Shown in pieces: positions 53,606 to 63,068 of a stretch of 64,000 bases of DNA. The notes under the pieces are model-generated. The model did not search any database. It had not been told where the DNA came from and was given only the letters and a program-made list of their open reading frames with translations. Every line of letters begins with the position of its first letter. The first letter of the stretch is position 1. Position numbers and translations under genes: made by a program. Origin of the DNA: Pseudomonadota bacterium (GTDB lineage Bacteria > Pseudomonadota > Alphaproteobacteria > Caulobacterales > Aquidulcibacteraceae); assembly GCA_020161405.1 (NCBI GenBank), contig JAIUOD010000002.1:186001-250000 (forward strand), given 5' to 3'.

Positions 53606-54157
53606 CTATTTAATAAAAGGTATCATGCGCCCTAAAACACCATCTTTATCGATGATTTGGTGTTTAATCGCTGCGGCAACATGAAGAATAACCAAGATAA
53701 TGCCAACCCAAACCAATTTACTATGTGCAAATTCGGTAATTTCATGAAGTGGTTTTGAAAAAGATTGGCCTGATAATGGCAATAAAGGCCATTGGAACAT
53801 GCCCCAAAACATGGTTGGGAATTTATATGATGAAGTTGAAATCATAAACCAACCCAATAAAGGCACACCAAGCATGATTGCGTAAAGTGCAATATGGGTA
53901 AGACCCGCGATTTTGACATCACGCGCACTCATAGTGCTGGGCAATGCAGGCGGTTTTGCAATATGCCGCCATGCAAGCCTAAAAATAACCAGAAGCAAAA
54001 GAGTAAATCCAAGGCTTTTATGGGTTTGGATTGCAGCAAGTTTTGCCGCCTTATCCATATCCTCAAGGCCCCAACCAATGGCAATATTCCACACTAAAAG
54101 GGCGAATATAAGCCAGTGTAGTATCATTGAAACGATATTATATTTTTGATTTGCCAT
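53606..54157 (-). CDS. Cytochrome b561 family membrane protein
   Basis: 183 residues with four helices. Haem-binding His are visible in ILHWLIF (near 14), THKSLGF (near 46) and HEITEFAHSKL / ILHVAAAIKHQ (C-terminal pair near 140-165). It moves electrons between quinol and periplasmic acceptors. A yceI-cybB pair is common in Proteobacteria, the YceI protein possibly carrying the quinone or a similar lipid. Operon with YceI on both sides. Confidence 0.93.
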   Translation of the reverse strand: MANQKYNIVSMILHWLIFALLVWNIAIGWGLEDMDKAAKLAAIQTHKSLGFTLLLLVIFRLAWRHIAKPPALPSTMSARDVKIAGLTHIALYAIMLGVPLLGWFMISTSSYKFPTMFWGMFQWPLLPLSGQSFSKPLHEITEFAHSKLVWVGIILVILHVAAAIKHQIIDKDGVLGRMIPFIK

Positions 54158-54176
54158 TTTTGCCTCTAGCTTTTAA

Positions 54177-54842
54177 TTATTTTTGAATCATTTCTGCTTC
54201 GATAGAAATTTCAACTTTATCTGTAATATATGGAATATAATCTGCAAAGCCAAAATCAGAACGATTTACAAAACCATGTGCAGAAAAACCAAGTACAGGT
54301 TTTTTAGCAAACATGTGAATGCCGCCCTTATTGAAAGTCACGTCAAGAGTAACAGGTTTTGTAACGCCACGGAAAGTAAGGTCACCCGTCATTTTGCCGC
54401 TTGCCGCGCCAGTTTGTACCAATTTGGTTGATTTGAATGTGATTGTCGGATTTGCCTGACCAAGGAAGAATTTATCCGCCATTTCTTTGTCAAAAGATGG
54501 AAGGCCAGTTGAAACAGATGCAGTTTCAATATTTGCATTTACGCTTGATTTTGTTGGTGATTTTGCATCAAAATTAAGATCAATATTAACTTTATCAAAG
54601 CGCGCAACATAAACTGAATAGCCTTGGTGGCCATATTTGAAATAAACGCTTGTATGTGTTGGTTCAGAACCATAAGAGCCAGATGGTTGAGATGCGATAT
54701 CTTTGGCAGTTGCAGGGGCAAAGAATGGGCTTGCAACTTCGGCTTTTGCCACAGGTTTTGCAACGCTCAATGCCGCGCCAAAGCCAATTGCACCAATTGC
54801 GATTAAGCCAACAGAATAAGCAATTTTAGTTTGAAGTTTCAT
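54177..54842 (-). CDS. YceI family periplasmic protein, paralogue
   Basis: 221 residues with a signal peptide or anchor (residues 1-33). Domain begins SGSYGSEPTHTSVYFKYGHQGYSVYVARFDKVNIDLNFDAKSPTKSSV and ends DYIPYITDKVEISIEAEMI. Closely similar to the next YceI protein (54974) along its length, e.g. GFSAHGFVNRSDFGFADYIPYI versus GFSAHGYFKRSDFGVTQYIPLV, so the two are tandem duplicates. 19 bases upstream of the cytochrome gene. Confidence 0.93.
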   Translation of the reverse strand: MKLQTKIAYSVGLIAIGAIGFGAALSVAKPVAKAEVASPFFAPATAKDIASQPSGSYGSEPTHTSVYFKYGHQGYSVYVARFDKVNIDLNFDAKSPTKSSVNANIETASVSTGLPSFDKEMADKFFLGQANPTITFKSTKLVQTGAASGKMTGDLTFRGVTKPVTLDVTFNKGGIHMFAKKPVLGFSAHGFVNRSDFGFADYIPYITDKVEISIEAEMIQK

Positions 54843-54973
54843 GTAATTTCTCCTTTGAGAATAAAATGGATGCGAAATAGTTATGCGTCAATTGAATGAT
54901 TTTTTTTCTTTTATATGCGAAAACGTATGGATATTTTTATTTATTGTGATTTGTTGTGTAAAATCGTTTAATA

Positions 54974-55624
54974 TTATTTTTTAATAAACTCTACCTCTAT
55001 AAAAATTTCGACTTCATCGCTAACAAGTGGGATATATTGTGTAACGCCGAAATCAGATCGCTTAAAATAGCCATGCGCGGAAAAGCCAATGGCGTGTTTT
55101 GTGCTAAATGGATAAATAGTGCCGCCATTAAAGGTAACAATTAATTCAACTGGCTTGGTTGCACCGTGAAATTCCAAATCGCCAATCATTTTAGCTTTTG
55201 TAGCACCAATCGGAATAAGTTTGGTTGACTTAAAAACTATTGGTTTATTTTCAAATATTTTTTCCCCAATTTCTTTGTCGAAACTTTCAATGCCCGTTGC
55301 AACAGATAATGGGTCGATTTGTGCAACAACACTTGATTTTTCAGGTTCAGCTGAATTGAAATCAAGGTCGGCAGAAATTTTATTTAGCCTTGCCGTATAA
55401 TTACTAAGGCCAAGGTGACCAACCCGCCATATTAATGAAGTATGGCTTGCCTCGCTTTTATAATGACCAGAAGGTTGTGCCTTAAGTATTTTTTCGTCTG
55501 CGCCCACAAGTGAATGGGTTTCACTCATAGGTGTAATATTTGGTTCAACCCTATGCGGCGATGCACATGCACCAAGAAATGCAAAAGCTAATAAAAAATT
55601 ATAATTAATTTTTGTTTTTTTCAT
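54974..55624 (-). CDS. YceI family lipoprotein, tandem paralogue
   Basis: 216 residues. The lipobox LGAC at residue 20 makes this one membrane-bound, unlike its soluble twin. Domain GHYKSEASHTSLIWRVGHLGLSNYTARLNKISADLDFNS to the C terminus is YceI. It has its own promoter region (131 bases before the next gene). Soluble and lipid-anchored versions of the same binding protein, next to a b-type cytochrome, suggest transfer of a lipid or quinone between membrane faces. Confidence 0.9.
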   Translation of the reverse strand: MKKTKINYNFLLAFAFLGACASPHRVEPNITPMSETHSLVGADEKILKAQPSGHYKSEASHTSLIWRVGHLGLSNYTARLNKISADLDFNSAEPEKSSVVAQIDPLSVATGIESFDKEIGEKIFENKPIVFKSTKLIPIGATKAKMIGDLEFHGATKPVELIVTFNGGTIYPFSTKHAIGFSAHGYFKRSDFGVTQYIPLVSDEVEIFIEVEFIKK

Positions 55625-55840
55625 TTATATTAGCCTTTCAAAAGACTACAATCATTGAAACCAATATCTCAGTTGAGAATCTTTCGCAATAGCGTTTCTT
55701 TGTAAAATATTGTAATTTTATATTTGTTGCTATCGAATCTAAGCTATGATTTTTGAGTGAAACTTTTACAAAATAGGTATTGGAAGTTTAGGATATGATT
55801 TGTAAATGTTAAATTGAAATAGAGCTAAATGGGGAAAATA

Positions 55841-57610
55841 ATGGCTTATAAAGCACCAATAAATGATATAACATATTGCCTAGATAATATAATTGGATTT
55901 GACCAAGTTTTAGGAAGTGGGCCATTCGAAGAAGTGGATCGTGATTTATCGCTGCAAATCCTTGAAGAAGCTGCAAAATTTGCTGATAATATAATGGCGC
56001 CAACCAATATTATCGGTGACAGGGCAGGGGTTAAAATTGATGCTAATAATAATGTTATTACCCCTGATTTTGTAAAAGATATTCATCAAAAATATGTTGA
56101 AGGTGGCTGGCAGGGTTTGAAATTCCCTTCTGAAATTGGTGGTATGGGTTTGCCAAGTGTTTTAGGGCTTGCGGTTTCTGAAATGATGCATTCGTCCAAT
56201 ATGGCATTTGCACTTAAGCCAATGTTATCAACCGGCACAATTTTGGCGATTTCAAAACACGGCACACAAGAGCAAATCGAAGAATTCATTCCAAATCTAA
56301 TTGATGGCACATGGTCAGGCACAATGAACCTTACAGAGCCGCATGCTGGTTCTGATGTTGGTGCGCTTACTACGCGCGCTATTTCGCAAGGTGACGGAAC
56401 ATATAAAATTTATGGGCAAAAGATTTTTATCACTTGGGGTGATCATGATTTAACCGATAATATAATCCATTTGGTTCTTGCCCGCCTTCCGGATGCACCA
56501 AGTGGCCCCCGTGGGATTTCATTATTCATCGTTCCTAAATTCCTAAAAGATGCAGATGGCAATTACACAATTCGCAATGATGCAGGGGCAATTAGCATAG
56601 AGCATAAATTAGGCATCCACCTAAGCCCAACTTGCGTAATGGCATATGGCGATGGGATTTTTGGTGAACAAACTGGCGCAATTGGCTATTTATTAGGTGA
56701 AGAGAATAAGGGTCTTGCCTGTATGTTCACGATGATGAATGAGGCGCGCCTTGATGTTGGTTTACAAGGCGTTGGTATTGCCGAAGCTGCGACCCAACAT
56801 GCCCATAATTATGCATTAGATCGTAAACAGGGGCGCGCAATTGGTGAAACAGAGGCGGGATCTTCTGCAATTATAAAACATGCTGATATTCGCCGCATGT
56901 TACTTATTATGAAAGCTAAAACCCAACTTTCGCGGGCAATTTGTTATCAAACGGCTTTTGCAACTGATATGTCACGTGCTGACGTTGAAAATAAAAATTA
57001 TTGGCATGCTTTAGAAGGCTTTTTAACGCCAATTGCCAAAGCCTATTCAACCGATATTGGTGTTGATGTGGCATCTTTGGGTGTTCAAATTCATGGCGGT
57101 ATGGGCTTTATAGAGGAAACTGGCGCTGCACAATATTTGCGTGATGCCCGCATCGCACCAATTTATGAAGGCACAAATGGTATTCAGGCAAATGACCTTA
57201 TTGGGCGTAAATTATCTGGCGATAATGGAAAAATGCTTTATTCTATTTGTGATGAAATCAATAAATTCATTCAAGATAATAATATTGAAAATTTAAAACC
57301 ACTGCTTTCAATACTTAGTGATGCAAATTCAAAAATGCGTGAAACTGCTACGAAAATTATTGAATGGCAAAATGATGAGAATATCAATAATGCTTTATCA
57401 AATGCTACAAATTTCCTTAAAATCTGTGGTCATATTATTGGTTTTTATTATCTTGCAAAAGGATATTCGCAAGCAGTAGTAAAAGGAAGTAATATTGAAA
57501 ATAATTTTGCAATACTAAACTTTTGCGCTCATAATTATTTAAAAGAAGCCATTTATATATGTAATGAAATTGAATATTTAGCTGGTGGTGTATTTGACTA
57601 CGATTTTTAA
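55841..57610 (+). CDS. Large acyl-CoA dehydrogenase (about 590 residues, DmdC-like)
   Basis: 589 residues from the ATG at 55841, whose ribosome site GGGGAAA lies inside the frame of the ATG at 55829. The extra length over ordinary acyl-CoA dehydrogenases (about 380) is the C-terminal domain seen in 3-methylmercaptopropionyl-CoA dehydrogenase DmdC and fatty acyl relatives. Motifs: MNLTEPHAGSDVGALTT, FITWGDHDLTDN, and APIYEGTNGIQANDLIGRKL with the catalytic Glu of the DmdC-like branch. Substrate not settled; DMSP or long-chain acyl-CoA are candidates. Confidence 0.85.
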   Translation: MAYKAPINDITYCLDNIIGFDQVLGSGPFEEVDRDLSLQILEEAAKFADNIMAPTNIIGDRAGVKIDANNNVITPDFVKDIHQKYVEGGWQGLKFPSEIGGMGLPSVLGLAVSEMMHSSNMAFALKPMLSTGTILAISKHGTQEQIEEFIPNLIDGTWSGTMNLTEPHAGSDVGALTTRAISQGDGTYKIYGQKIFITWGDHDLTDNIIHLVLARLPDAPSGPRGISLFIVPKFLKDADGNYTIRNDAGAISIEHKLGIHLSPTCVMAYGDGIFGEQTGAIGYLLGEENKGLACMFTMMNEARLDVGLQGVGIAEAATQHAHNYALDRKQGRAIGETEAGSSAIIKHADIRRMLLIMKAKTQLSRAICYQTAFATDMSRADVENKNYWHALEGFLTPIAKAYSTDIGVDVASLGVQIHGGMGFIEETGAAQYLRDARIAPIYEGTNGIQANDLIGRKLSGDNGKMLYSICDEINKFIQDNNIENLKPLLSILSDANSKMRETATKIIEWQNDENINNALSNATNFLKICGHIIGFYYLAKGYSQAVVKGSNIENNFAILNFCAHNYLKEAIYICNEIEYLAGGVFDYDF

Positions 57611-57656
57611 TGATTAATTAAAAAATTCTCCATAATTGAAACCCTATCTTAACCTG

Positions 57657-57680
57657 TTTCATTGATAGCTATCAATGAAA
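57657..57680. promoter_or_regulatory. Perfect 24-base palindrome before the DUF2336 gene
   Basis: TTTCATTGATAG followed directly by CTATCAATGAAA, in the 92-base gap between the dehydrogenase stop and the DUF2336 start. No T run follows it, so it looks more like an operator than a terminator. Confidence 0.6.
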
Positions 57681-57702
57681 GGTAATATGGCCAGTTACTC
57701 TT

Positions 57703-58941
57703 ATGAATCCACACGAAGTTTTTGACGAAAACGCAGAAGTGTTCATTGGTGAGAATTTGATTAGTTCAAAGTCTGGCCCTGACCGTACACGCTTGTCTTT
57801 ATTTCGAAGATTACAAGATGTTGTTGGCCTACCATCTTCACGTATTTCACCACAAGAGCGTCACATGGCTGCCGATTTATTGGTTGAGATGTTACGCGAA
57901 AGTGATGGCCAAACCCGTATCCGTTGTGCAGAACGTTTGGCGCTTCTGCATGAAGCGCCGCCCGTTTTACTGCGTGCCTTGGGGCGTGATGAAATAGAAG
58001 TTGCGCGCCCAATTTTAGAAATATGCCCTGCCTTTAATGATAGTGACTTAATTGCAATTGCAAGTTGGCCAAAGGTTACAACCGAACACAGGATTTTGAT
58101 TGCTAAAAGAAAAAAACTAAACGAAACAGTAGTTGACGTTTTAGTTGGCTTTGAAGAGCCAGAAGTTTGCACAGCTTTATTACAAAATGAGACTGCGCAT
58201 TTTTCATATCCTGCGATGGAAATTGTGACTGCTATGTCAAAAAGCTTTCCAGAATTAGTTCCTCTTTTATTGAAGCGTATGGAATTAAAACCATCCCAAG
58301 CATTAACAATGTTTTGGTGGTCAAATGCCGATGAAAGAAAAAGAATTTTACAGCGCTTTGCGGTAGAACGTTTAACCTTACTAGAAGCGGCACAAGATTT
58401 GTTTGCAAAAGCCGCCGAGGACAATTGGCAAGATGCATTGGTTCGTAAAAGCCTTCAATTCATTGAACGTCGTCAAAGAAATCGTGCAGCAGCCGAAAAA
58501 AGCCCGTTTGGAAGTCTTGAAGGCGCAATAGAGGCACTAGAGCGTGAGTTTAACCAACTTACAATTCGTGAAATTTCATTCTTATCAGGCATTAAACCTG
58601 CCTGCGGCGCGCAAATAATGGGTGATCCAGGTGGTGAAGCTATTGCGGTGCTGTGCAAAGCGACAGGTCTTAAAAGGCGTCACTTCCGTATGATGTGGAA
58701 AGGTATGCGCCGCCCATTAGGTTCAGATGAAGATCCAAGTGATACTTTCTTGCGTGCAAATTTTGTTTATGATTCACTTTCAACCAATAAGGCGCAAACC
58801 GTATTGCGTTATTGGAATTGGTCTTTGACTTCTGCAATGTCGCCTGCTCTGGCTGCGCGTTTGGAGCAAGATGATGAAATGTCTGATTCAGTTGCCGCGC
58901 GCGTTTCACATCTTGTTTTTGGTCGTGACAATCTTCGATAG
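57703..58941 (+). CDS. DUF2336 protein, HEAT-like
   Basis: 412 residues, all helical. The first half (about 50-260) has repeated helical pairs as in HEAT-type folds (LIALASWPKVTTEHRILIAKRKKLNETVVDVLVGFEEPEVCTALLQN), the pattern of DUF2336. The second half contains a helical region ending in RRPLGSDEDPSDTFLRANFVYDSLS. These proteins are common in alphaproteobacteria and often near PAS_5 genes. The gene starts a run of small regulators here. Function unknown; protein-protein scaffold is likely. Confidence 0.88.
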   Translation: MNPHEVFDENAEVFIGENLISSKSGPDRTRLSLFRRLQDVVGLPSSRISPQERHMAADLLVEMLRESDGQTRIRCAERLALLHEAPPVLLRALGRDEIEVARPILEICPAFNDSDLIAIASWPKVTTEHRILIAKRKKLNETVVDVLVGFEEPEVCTALLQNETAHFSYPAMEIVTAMSKSFPELVPLLLKRMELKPSQALTMFWWSNADERKRILQRFAVERLTLLEAAQDLFAKAAEDNWQDALVRKSLQFIERRQRNRAAAEKSPFGSLEGAIEALEREFNQLTIREISFLSGIKPACGAQIMGDPGGEAIAVLCKATGLKRRHFRMMWKGMRRPLGSDEDPSDTFLRANFVYDSLSTNKAQTVLRYWNWSLTSAMSPALAARLEQDDEMSDSVAARVSHLVFGRDNLR

Positions 58942-59283
58942 AGCTTTCCAAAGAGTGGAAACGGTTTTCAATATAAGAAAGGCGACCAGCAAAATAGCGC
59001 AGAGCGCACCATTTAGATTCAGCCGAAATTAGGCTTAAGGCTTAAAATTTGGGCTTCACATACAATATAGAGTCTGTATAATATCAAATAATGCCATATA
59101 ATTGCCGCAAGTGTTAATAAAAACCAAAAGACTTGATTTTAAACACATCTAATATTCAGGCATCGTTTCGCTATCGAAATAAATAAAAGCAGTAAATTTA
59201 CATTTTTTTTATTGAAATTGCACCTAGACTCTTGCGCGATTCGTACCAAATCACCGATAAGGGTAATATTAGGGGGCGAATCG
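58942..59283 (+). promoter_or_regulatory. Gene-free region upstream of the PAS_5 gene, with a promoter
   Basis: No ORF with coding character on either strand. It holds a promoter candidate TTCACA (59065-59070), 16-base spacer, TATAAT (59087-59092), and a short inverted repeat TTTCG-CTAT-CGAAA (59166-59179). If used, the promoter would give a leader of about 185 bases to the gene starting at 59284. Confidence 0.5.
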
Positions 59284-59763
59284 GTGAGTATTTTTCGATC
59301 ACAATTGTTGTTAGATGAGCAGCGCCTGTTCTTTGATATTTGGCGCGGTGCGTGTGGAAATTCACAGATGCCTTGTCGTTCTGAAATTTCCCCATGCCAG
59401 TTTTTTTCACTTTGGCCATATGTGTCACTATTTGAATTTGAAAATAATGATTCAATGAAAGTGACGGTTGCAGGTTCAGGCCTTCGTGGTGTTTTAGGTG
59501 ATGAACCAAAATCTGTGTTTCAAAATAAAGATACTGAAGGTGGCTATCAAGATATTTTAAATGTGCGAAAAAATGCAACGCCAATTTGCGGCGTTTCGCA
59601 CAATATGTCTTCTGGTCGTACAGGTCTTGTTAGATTTTGGATGCGATTACCGCTTGGAAATTCATCTAATGTTGAAGAAGTTATTGGCCTTGATTTAACA
59701 TTATCTTCTGCACGCGCGCCATTATGGGCGATTGAACAAATCAAATCTTCACTTGCGGTTTGA
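59284..59763 (+). CDS. PAS_5 domain protein
   Basis: About 159 residues from GTG at 59284, chosen for AGGGGG eight bases ahead (the longer TTG start at 59212 has none). The whole protein is the alphaproteobacterial PAS_5 domain: LLLDEQRLFFDIWRGACGNSQMPCRSEISP, FFSLWPYVSLFEFENND, VAGSGLRGVLGDEPKS and GYQDIL. Such proteins probably bind a small ligand or sense cell state; they have no output domain. Often near DUF2336 as here. Confidence 0.8.
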   Translation: MSIFRSQLLLDEQRLFFDIWRGACGNSQMPCRSEISPCQFFSLWPYVSLFEFENNDSMKVTVAGSGLRGVLGDEPKSVFQNKDTEGGYQDILNVRKNATPICGVSHNMSSGRTGLVRFWMRLPLGNSSNVEEVIGLDLTLSSARAPLWAIEQIKSSLAV

Positions 59764-59878
59764 ATTGATTTTAAAAAACATGTTCAATTAATCCTGTAAT
59801 TTTCATCAGGCTGTTTTTTGGTGAGTTTTCATCAATCCTTGCATTAGGCCATTTGGCTTTAATGAAAATGGATTGAAT

Positions 59879-60274
59879 ATGAATAATTGCAACCTGAATA
59901 TTTCAGACTATGAAACAATTAAAACCCGCAACCCACAAGATAGAAATAATGAAGTCAAAAAACTCTTGACTGATTTATCAAAAGCAAGGCTTGCATGTGA
60001 AATAACTGGCTTTGCACTTGGGCTTAATGACGATCTTCTAAGCCCAACACGCGGCTCCCCACAAAATGCCTTTGCAAGGCAATTGGCAATGTACATAACC
60101 CATGTTGGATTTGGCATAAGCGTTTCACGCGTTGCAACCGCTTTTGCCCGTGATAGATCGACAATTACACATGCCTGCCACCTTATCGAAGACAAGCGCG
60201 ATGATAATGAATTTGATATGTTCGTAGATAGATTGGAGGAATGTATAAATAACGTGCCAATTTTTTCAAATTAG
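59879..60274 (+). CDS. Protein with DnaA domain IV only (HTH)
   Basis: 131 residues from ATG at 59879. Residues about 60-115 read as the DNA-binding domain IV of DnaA: ARQLAMYITHVGFGISVSRVATAFARDRSTITHACHLIED, the last part matching the DnaA signature (GRDHTTVIHA in DnaA, RDRSTITHAC here). No AAA+ domain. In alphaproteobacteria such stand-alone proteins occur widely; they may bind DnaA-box-like sites. Convergent with sufE. Confidence 0.85.
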   Translation: MNNCNLNISDYETIKTRNPQDRNNEVKKLLTDLSKARLACEITGFALGLNDDLLSPTRGSPQNAFARQLAMYITHVGFGISVSRVATAFARDRSTITHACHLIEDKRDDNEFDMFVDRLEECINNVPIFSN

Positions 60275-60294
60275 GAAGGCAATTATATTGCCAA

Positions 60295-60729
60295 TTAGGC
60301 ATTTTCTTTTGCAAATTCGACAATTCTTGATGCCATTGATTTTAAGCCGTTCGAACGGCTTGGGGTCAAGGCATCTTGAAGGTTTAAAGCATCAAAAACA
60401 TTTTGCGGTGGGTTATTAATTATTTCAAAAGGCGATAGCGAAGAATAAAGCGCGATTAAAATCGACAAAAGCCCTTGTACAAGTGTTGAATCGCTTTCAC
60501 CTCTGAAAGTTATAATATTGGCTTCTTTATTATATTCACAAACCAACCAGACTTGTGATGCGCAACCGCGAATTTTTGTTTCATCGTTTTTTTCGATTTC
60601 GCTTAGTGGGGCTATTTTTTTTCCCATATCGATTATATGCCGATATCTATCTTCCCAATTATCAAGAAAATCAAAGTCAGATTTTAAATCTTCAAACCTT
60701 TTGGCAAAATTATTTTCAATAGTTTCCAT
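60295..60729 (-). CDS. sufE: SufE-family sulfur acceptor protein
   Basis: 144 residues. FDFLDNWEDRYRHIIDMGKKIAPLSEIEKNDETKIRGCASQVWLVCEY holds the catalytic Cys (GCAS, near residue 73) that receives sulfur from a cysteine desulfurase (SufS) for iron-sulfur cluster assembly. It is not beside the suf operon here, which is normal in alphaproteobacteria. Single gene. Confidence 0.95.
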   Translation of the reverse strand: METIENNFAKRFEDLKSDFDFLDNWEDRYRHIIDMGKKIAPLSEIEKNDETKIRGCASQVWLVCEYNKEANIITFRGESDSTLVQGLLSILIALYSSLSPFEIINNPPQNVFDALNLQDALTPSRSNGLKSMASRIVEFAKENA

Positions 60730-60909
60730 AAATCGCTTTTATATTTTTTTTTCAAATCATGAAATGTTAAAATGCTGATTTTGTGTAAAGAAAACTAGGG
60801 GCAGGCATATTAATTAATAAGTCCTGCCCAAAGGGAAAAAGGATTAAAAAATTCCCCAAGTTAGGGAAAATGGGCGACCTTTAAAAAAAAATATTCTATA
60901 AAATACAAT

Positions 60910-62187
60910 ATGGCGATAAGCACAAGTGAAAGCATTAATATTGAAAAGAATGCACATCTTTTTGGTGTGTCGCAAAAATTGCTGTTTGCAATTTGTGCAC
61001 TAATACTTGCAATAATAAGTATATATTTTGTTTTAAATTCAAAATCGAATTATGTTTCCATAAGCCTATTTTATTCGCTTATTTTAATAATATTAGGTGG
61101 GGCCACATATTATTTAGCACCAAAAAAAAACCGCCATTTTCTTGCGCTATTATTTATTAGCATTGGGGCAATAATTTTTGGCGGTCTAAATGGCGGCCTA
61201 TTTTCAATTGGCGCGGGCGCAATTTTTTGGCCTGTTTTTGCAAGTCTTGCATTTAAATCACCACGCAAACTTGGAATGAGTGCTAATTTACTGACTTTTG
61301 CTTCCATTGCATTACTTGGTTTCATAACTGGAAAAGTTCCAGATGCGGATAATCCAATCCTGCCAAGTCTTTTCAGCCTTGGAATAAGCGCATTGGTTTT
61401 GAATTTTATTTATAGTGCTAATACATGGCCAATTTTTCAAAAAGCGCAATTAAAAGAATTAGAAAATGCCAAAACCGAAGCGCAAAATGCAAAAACCCAA
61501 ATTCAAGCAAAAACAAATTTCATCGCTGAAATGAGCCATGAAATAAGAACGCCTTTAAACCACATTCTTGGTTTTTCGGGTATTATGGTTGATGAATTAT
61601 ATGGGCCATTGAATAATCAATATAAAGAATATGCCACGCTTATAAATCAAAGTGGAAAACACCTAAGTGATTTGGTGGGCGACATACTAGATATGTCAAA
61701 GATTGAGGCTGGACGCTATAAATTAGATACAGAAATTTTTGACATTACTGCCCTAACAGGTGAAACTACAAAATTATCAATCGGTTCGGCTTATTCAAGT
61801 GGTTTGGATTTACAATTTTATGGCAATGAAGCGCTTTTAATTAGTGCTGATAAGCGCGCAATTCGCCAAATATTATTGAACCTACTTTCGAATGCCACAA
61901 AATTCACGCCAAAAGATGGTAAGATTTCGGTTCGAACCTATGGTGATAAAAATCATGTATGGATTGAGGTTTCAGATACTGGGCGCGGCATGAGTGCCCA
62001 AGAAATTTCACAAATTGGTGAGCCATATCTGCATGGTCAAAGTAATGATGGAAGCCATAGATCAACCGGGCTTGGCCTGTCACTTGTAAAAAAACTTACT
62101 GAAATGCAAGGTGGGAAATTTATTGTTCATTCGCAAATAGGCAAGGGAACAAATATGATTTTAGAATTTGCCCGAAAAGAGGTTTAG
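60910..62187 (+). CDS. Membrane histidine kinase, DivJ/PleC-type
   Basis: 425 residues. N terminus with six helices (about 20-170) as in DivJ, a coiled linker (about 178-200), HisKA with phosphorylated His in FIAEMSHEIRTPLNHILGFSGIM (near 210), then the ATP domain: N box LLNLLSNATKF, G1 VSDTGRGMS and G2 STGLGLSLV. The HExRTPLN form with HILGFSGIM is characteristic of the alphaproteobacterial PdhS group (DivJ, PleC, PdhS), which control cell polarity and DivK. No own response regulator is near. Overlaps the convergent gene by 4 bases. Confidence 0.9.
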   Translation: MAISTSESINIEKNAHLFGVSQKLLFAICALILAIISIYFVLNSKSNYVSISLFYSLILIILGGATYYLAPKKNRHFLALLFISIGAIIFGGLNGGLFSIGAGAIFWPVFASLAFKSPRKLGMSANLLTFASIALLGFITGKVPDADNPILPSLFSLGISALVLNFIYSANTWPIFQKAQLKELENAKTEAQNAKTQIQAKTNFIAEMSHEIRTPLNHILGFSGIMVDELYGPLNNQYKEYATLINQSGKHLSDLVGDILDMSKIEAGRYKLDTEIFDITALTGETTKLSIGSAYSSGLDLQFYGNEALLISADKRAIRQILLNLLSNATKFTPKDGKISVRTYGDKNHVWIEVSDTGRGMSAQEISQIGEPYLHGQSNDGSHRSTGLGLSLVKKLTEMQGGKFIVHSQIGKGTNMILEFARKEV

Positions 62188-63011
62188 AATTCTGCACCCA
62201 AGGCAAAGGCTGGTAACATATCGCCAACTTCTACTAAATATTTTTCGACATTTCCATTGCGTGTTACAAGTTCAATTTCAAAACATTCGCGCGGATCAAG
62301 ACCAAGCAATTGCTGATTTAAATCTTTTGAAAAACTAATTAAAATTCCATTTCTTGGCTTTGAATTTACACGCTCTTTAGTTATCGCCTTATCAATTTGC
62401 GATGCATTGGCGCTTAGTGCACCATTTCTTAAGGGTGCCATTAATTTCCCGTTTGTACGCGGAACTTGATAATGTTTTATATCGCGAAAATAAATTCGTG
62501 CTGTTGAATAATTGGTGTTCACACTCTCGATTGCAAAAAACATTGCATTATCTTTTACGACAAATCCTGCCTTGATATTATTGCCAATATCTTGATATGC
62601 GCGCCAACCGTCAACACCGCCACGCTTTACATGCCAAGTGCGCACGCTTCCTTTATAATCAGTGCTAATTTGCATTCGCCATGATTTATAAGATTTCTTT
62701 ACACGCTCAATTTCGCTTTGAATTAATGGTTCGTTACATTGGTGCGCATAAGCGCCATTTTTGGCCTGTGCAGCCAAAAGCCTAATTCGTTGGTCGTCTA
62801 TATCCATTTTAAGTAAATTGCCGCGTGCTTGCATCATAAAAGCGTATAATGCACGCTTTTCACCATCGTCGAAAATATGGCATTTGTCATTTATTGCCAA
62901 TATTGCAACCCTATCTGCAAATAACCTTTCATGCGGCGATACTTGCGCAAAAGATGCTTGGGGTAATGTGCAAAATAAAATCGAAACTGGTAAAATATAT
63001 TTATTCAACAT
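62184..63011 (-). CDS. Secreted protein of unknown function
   Basis: About 275 residues from ATG at 63011, the start that gives a clean signal peptide (MLNKYILPVSILFCTLPQASFA). The N-terminal third (ERLFADRVAILAINDKCHIFDDGEKRALYAFMMQARG) with two Cys is helical; the C-terminal part has IYFRDIKHYQVPRTNGKL and a beta-rich region. I do not recognise the family beyond other alphaproteobacterial hypothetical proteins next to DUF1491. No clear function. Confidence 0.7.
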   Translation of the reverse strand: MLNKYILPVSILFCTLPQASFAQVSPHERLFADRVAILAINDKCHIFDDGEKRALYAFMMQARGNLLKMDIDDQRIRLLAAQAKNGAYAHQCNEPLIQSEIERVKKSYKSWRMQISTDYKGSVRTWHVKRGGVDGWRAYQDIGNNIKAGFVVKDNAMFFAIESVNTNYSTARIYFRDIKHYQVPRTNGKLMAPLRNGALSANASQIDKAITKERVNSKPRNGILISFSKDLNQQLLGLDPRECFEIELVTRNGNVEKYLVEVGDMLPAFALGAEF

Positions 63012-63068
63012 CGCTATAAAATGATTAGACCGCTTTAATTTGAGGTTAATGAATGATAAAAAGCCCAA

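Noticed and set aside
59764..59878. Replication origin near the DnaA-like gene
   Set aside because: No cluster of DnaA boxes or AT-rich repeats; the gene is only domain IV and not dnaA itself.
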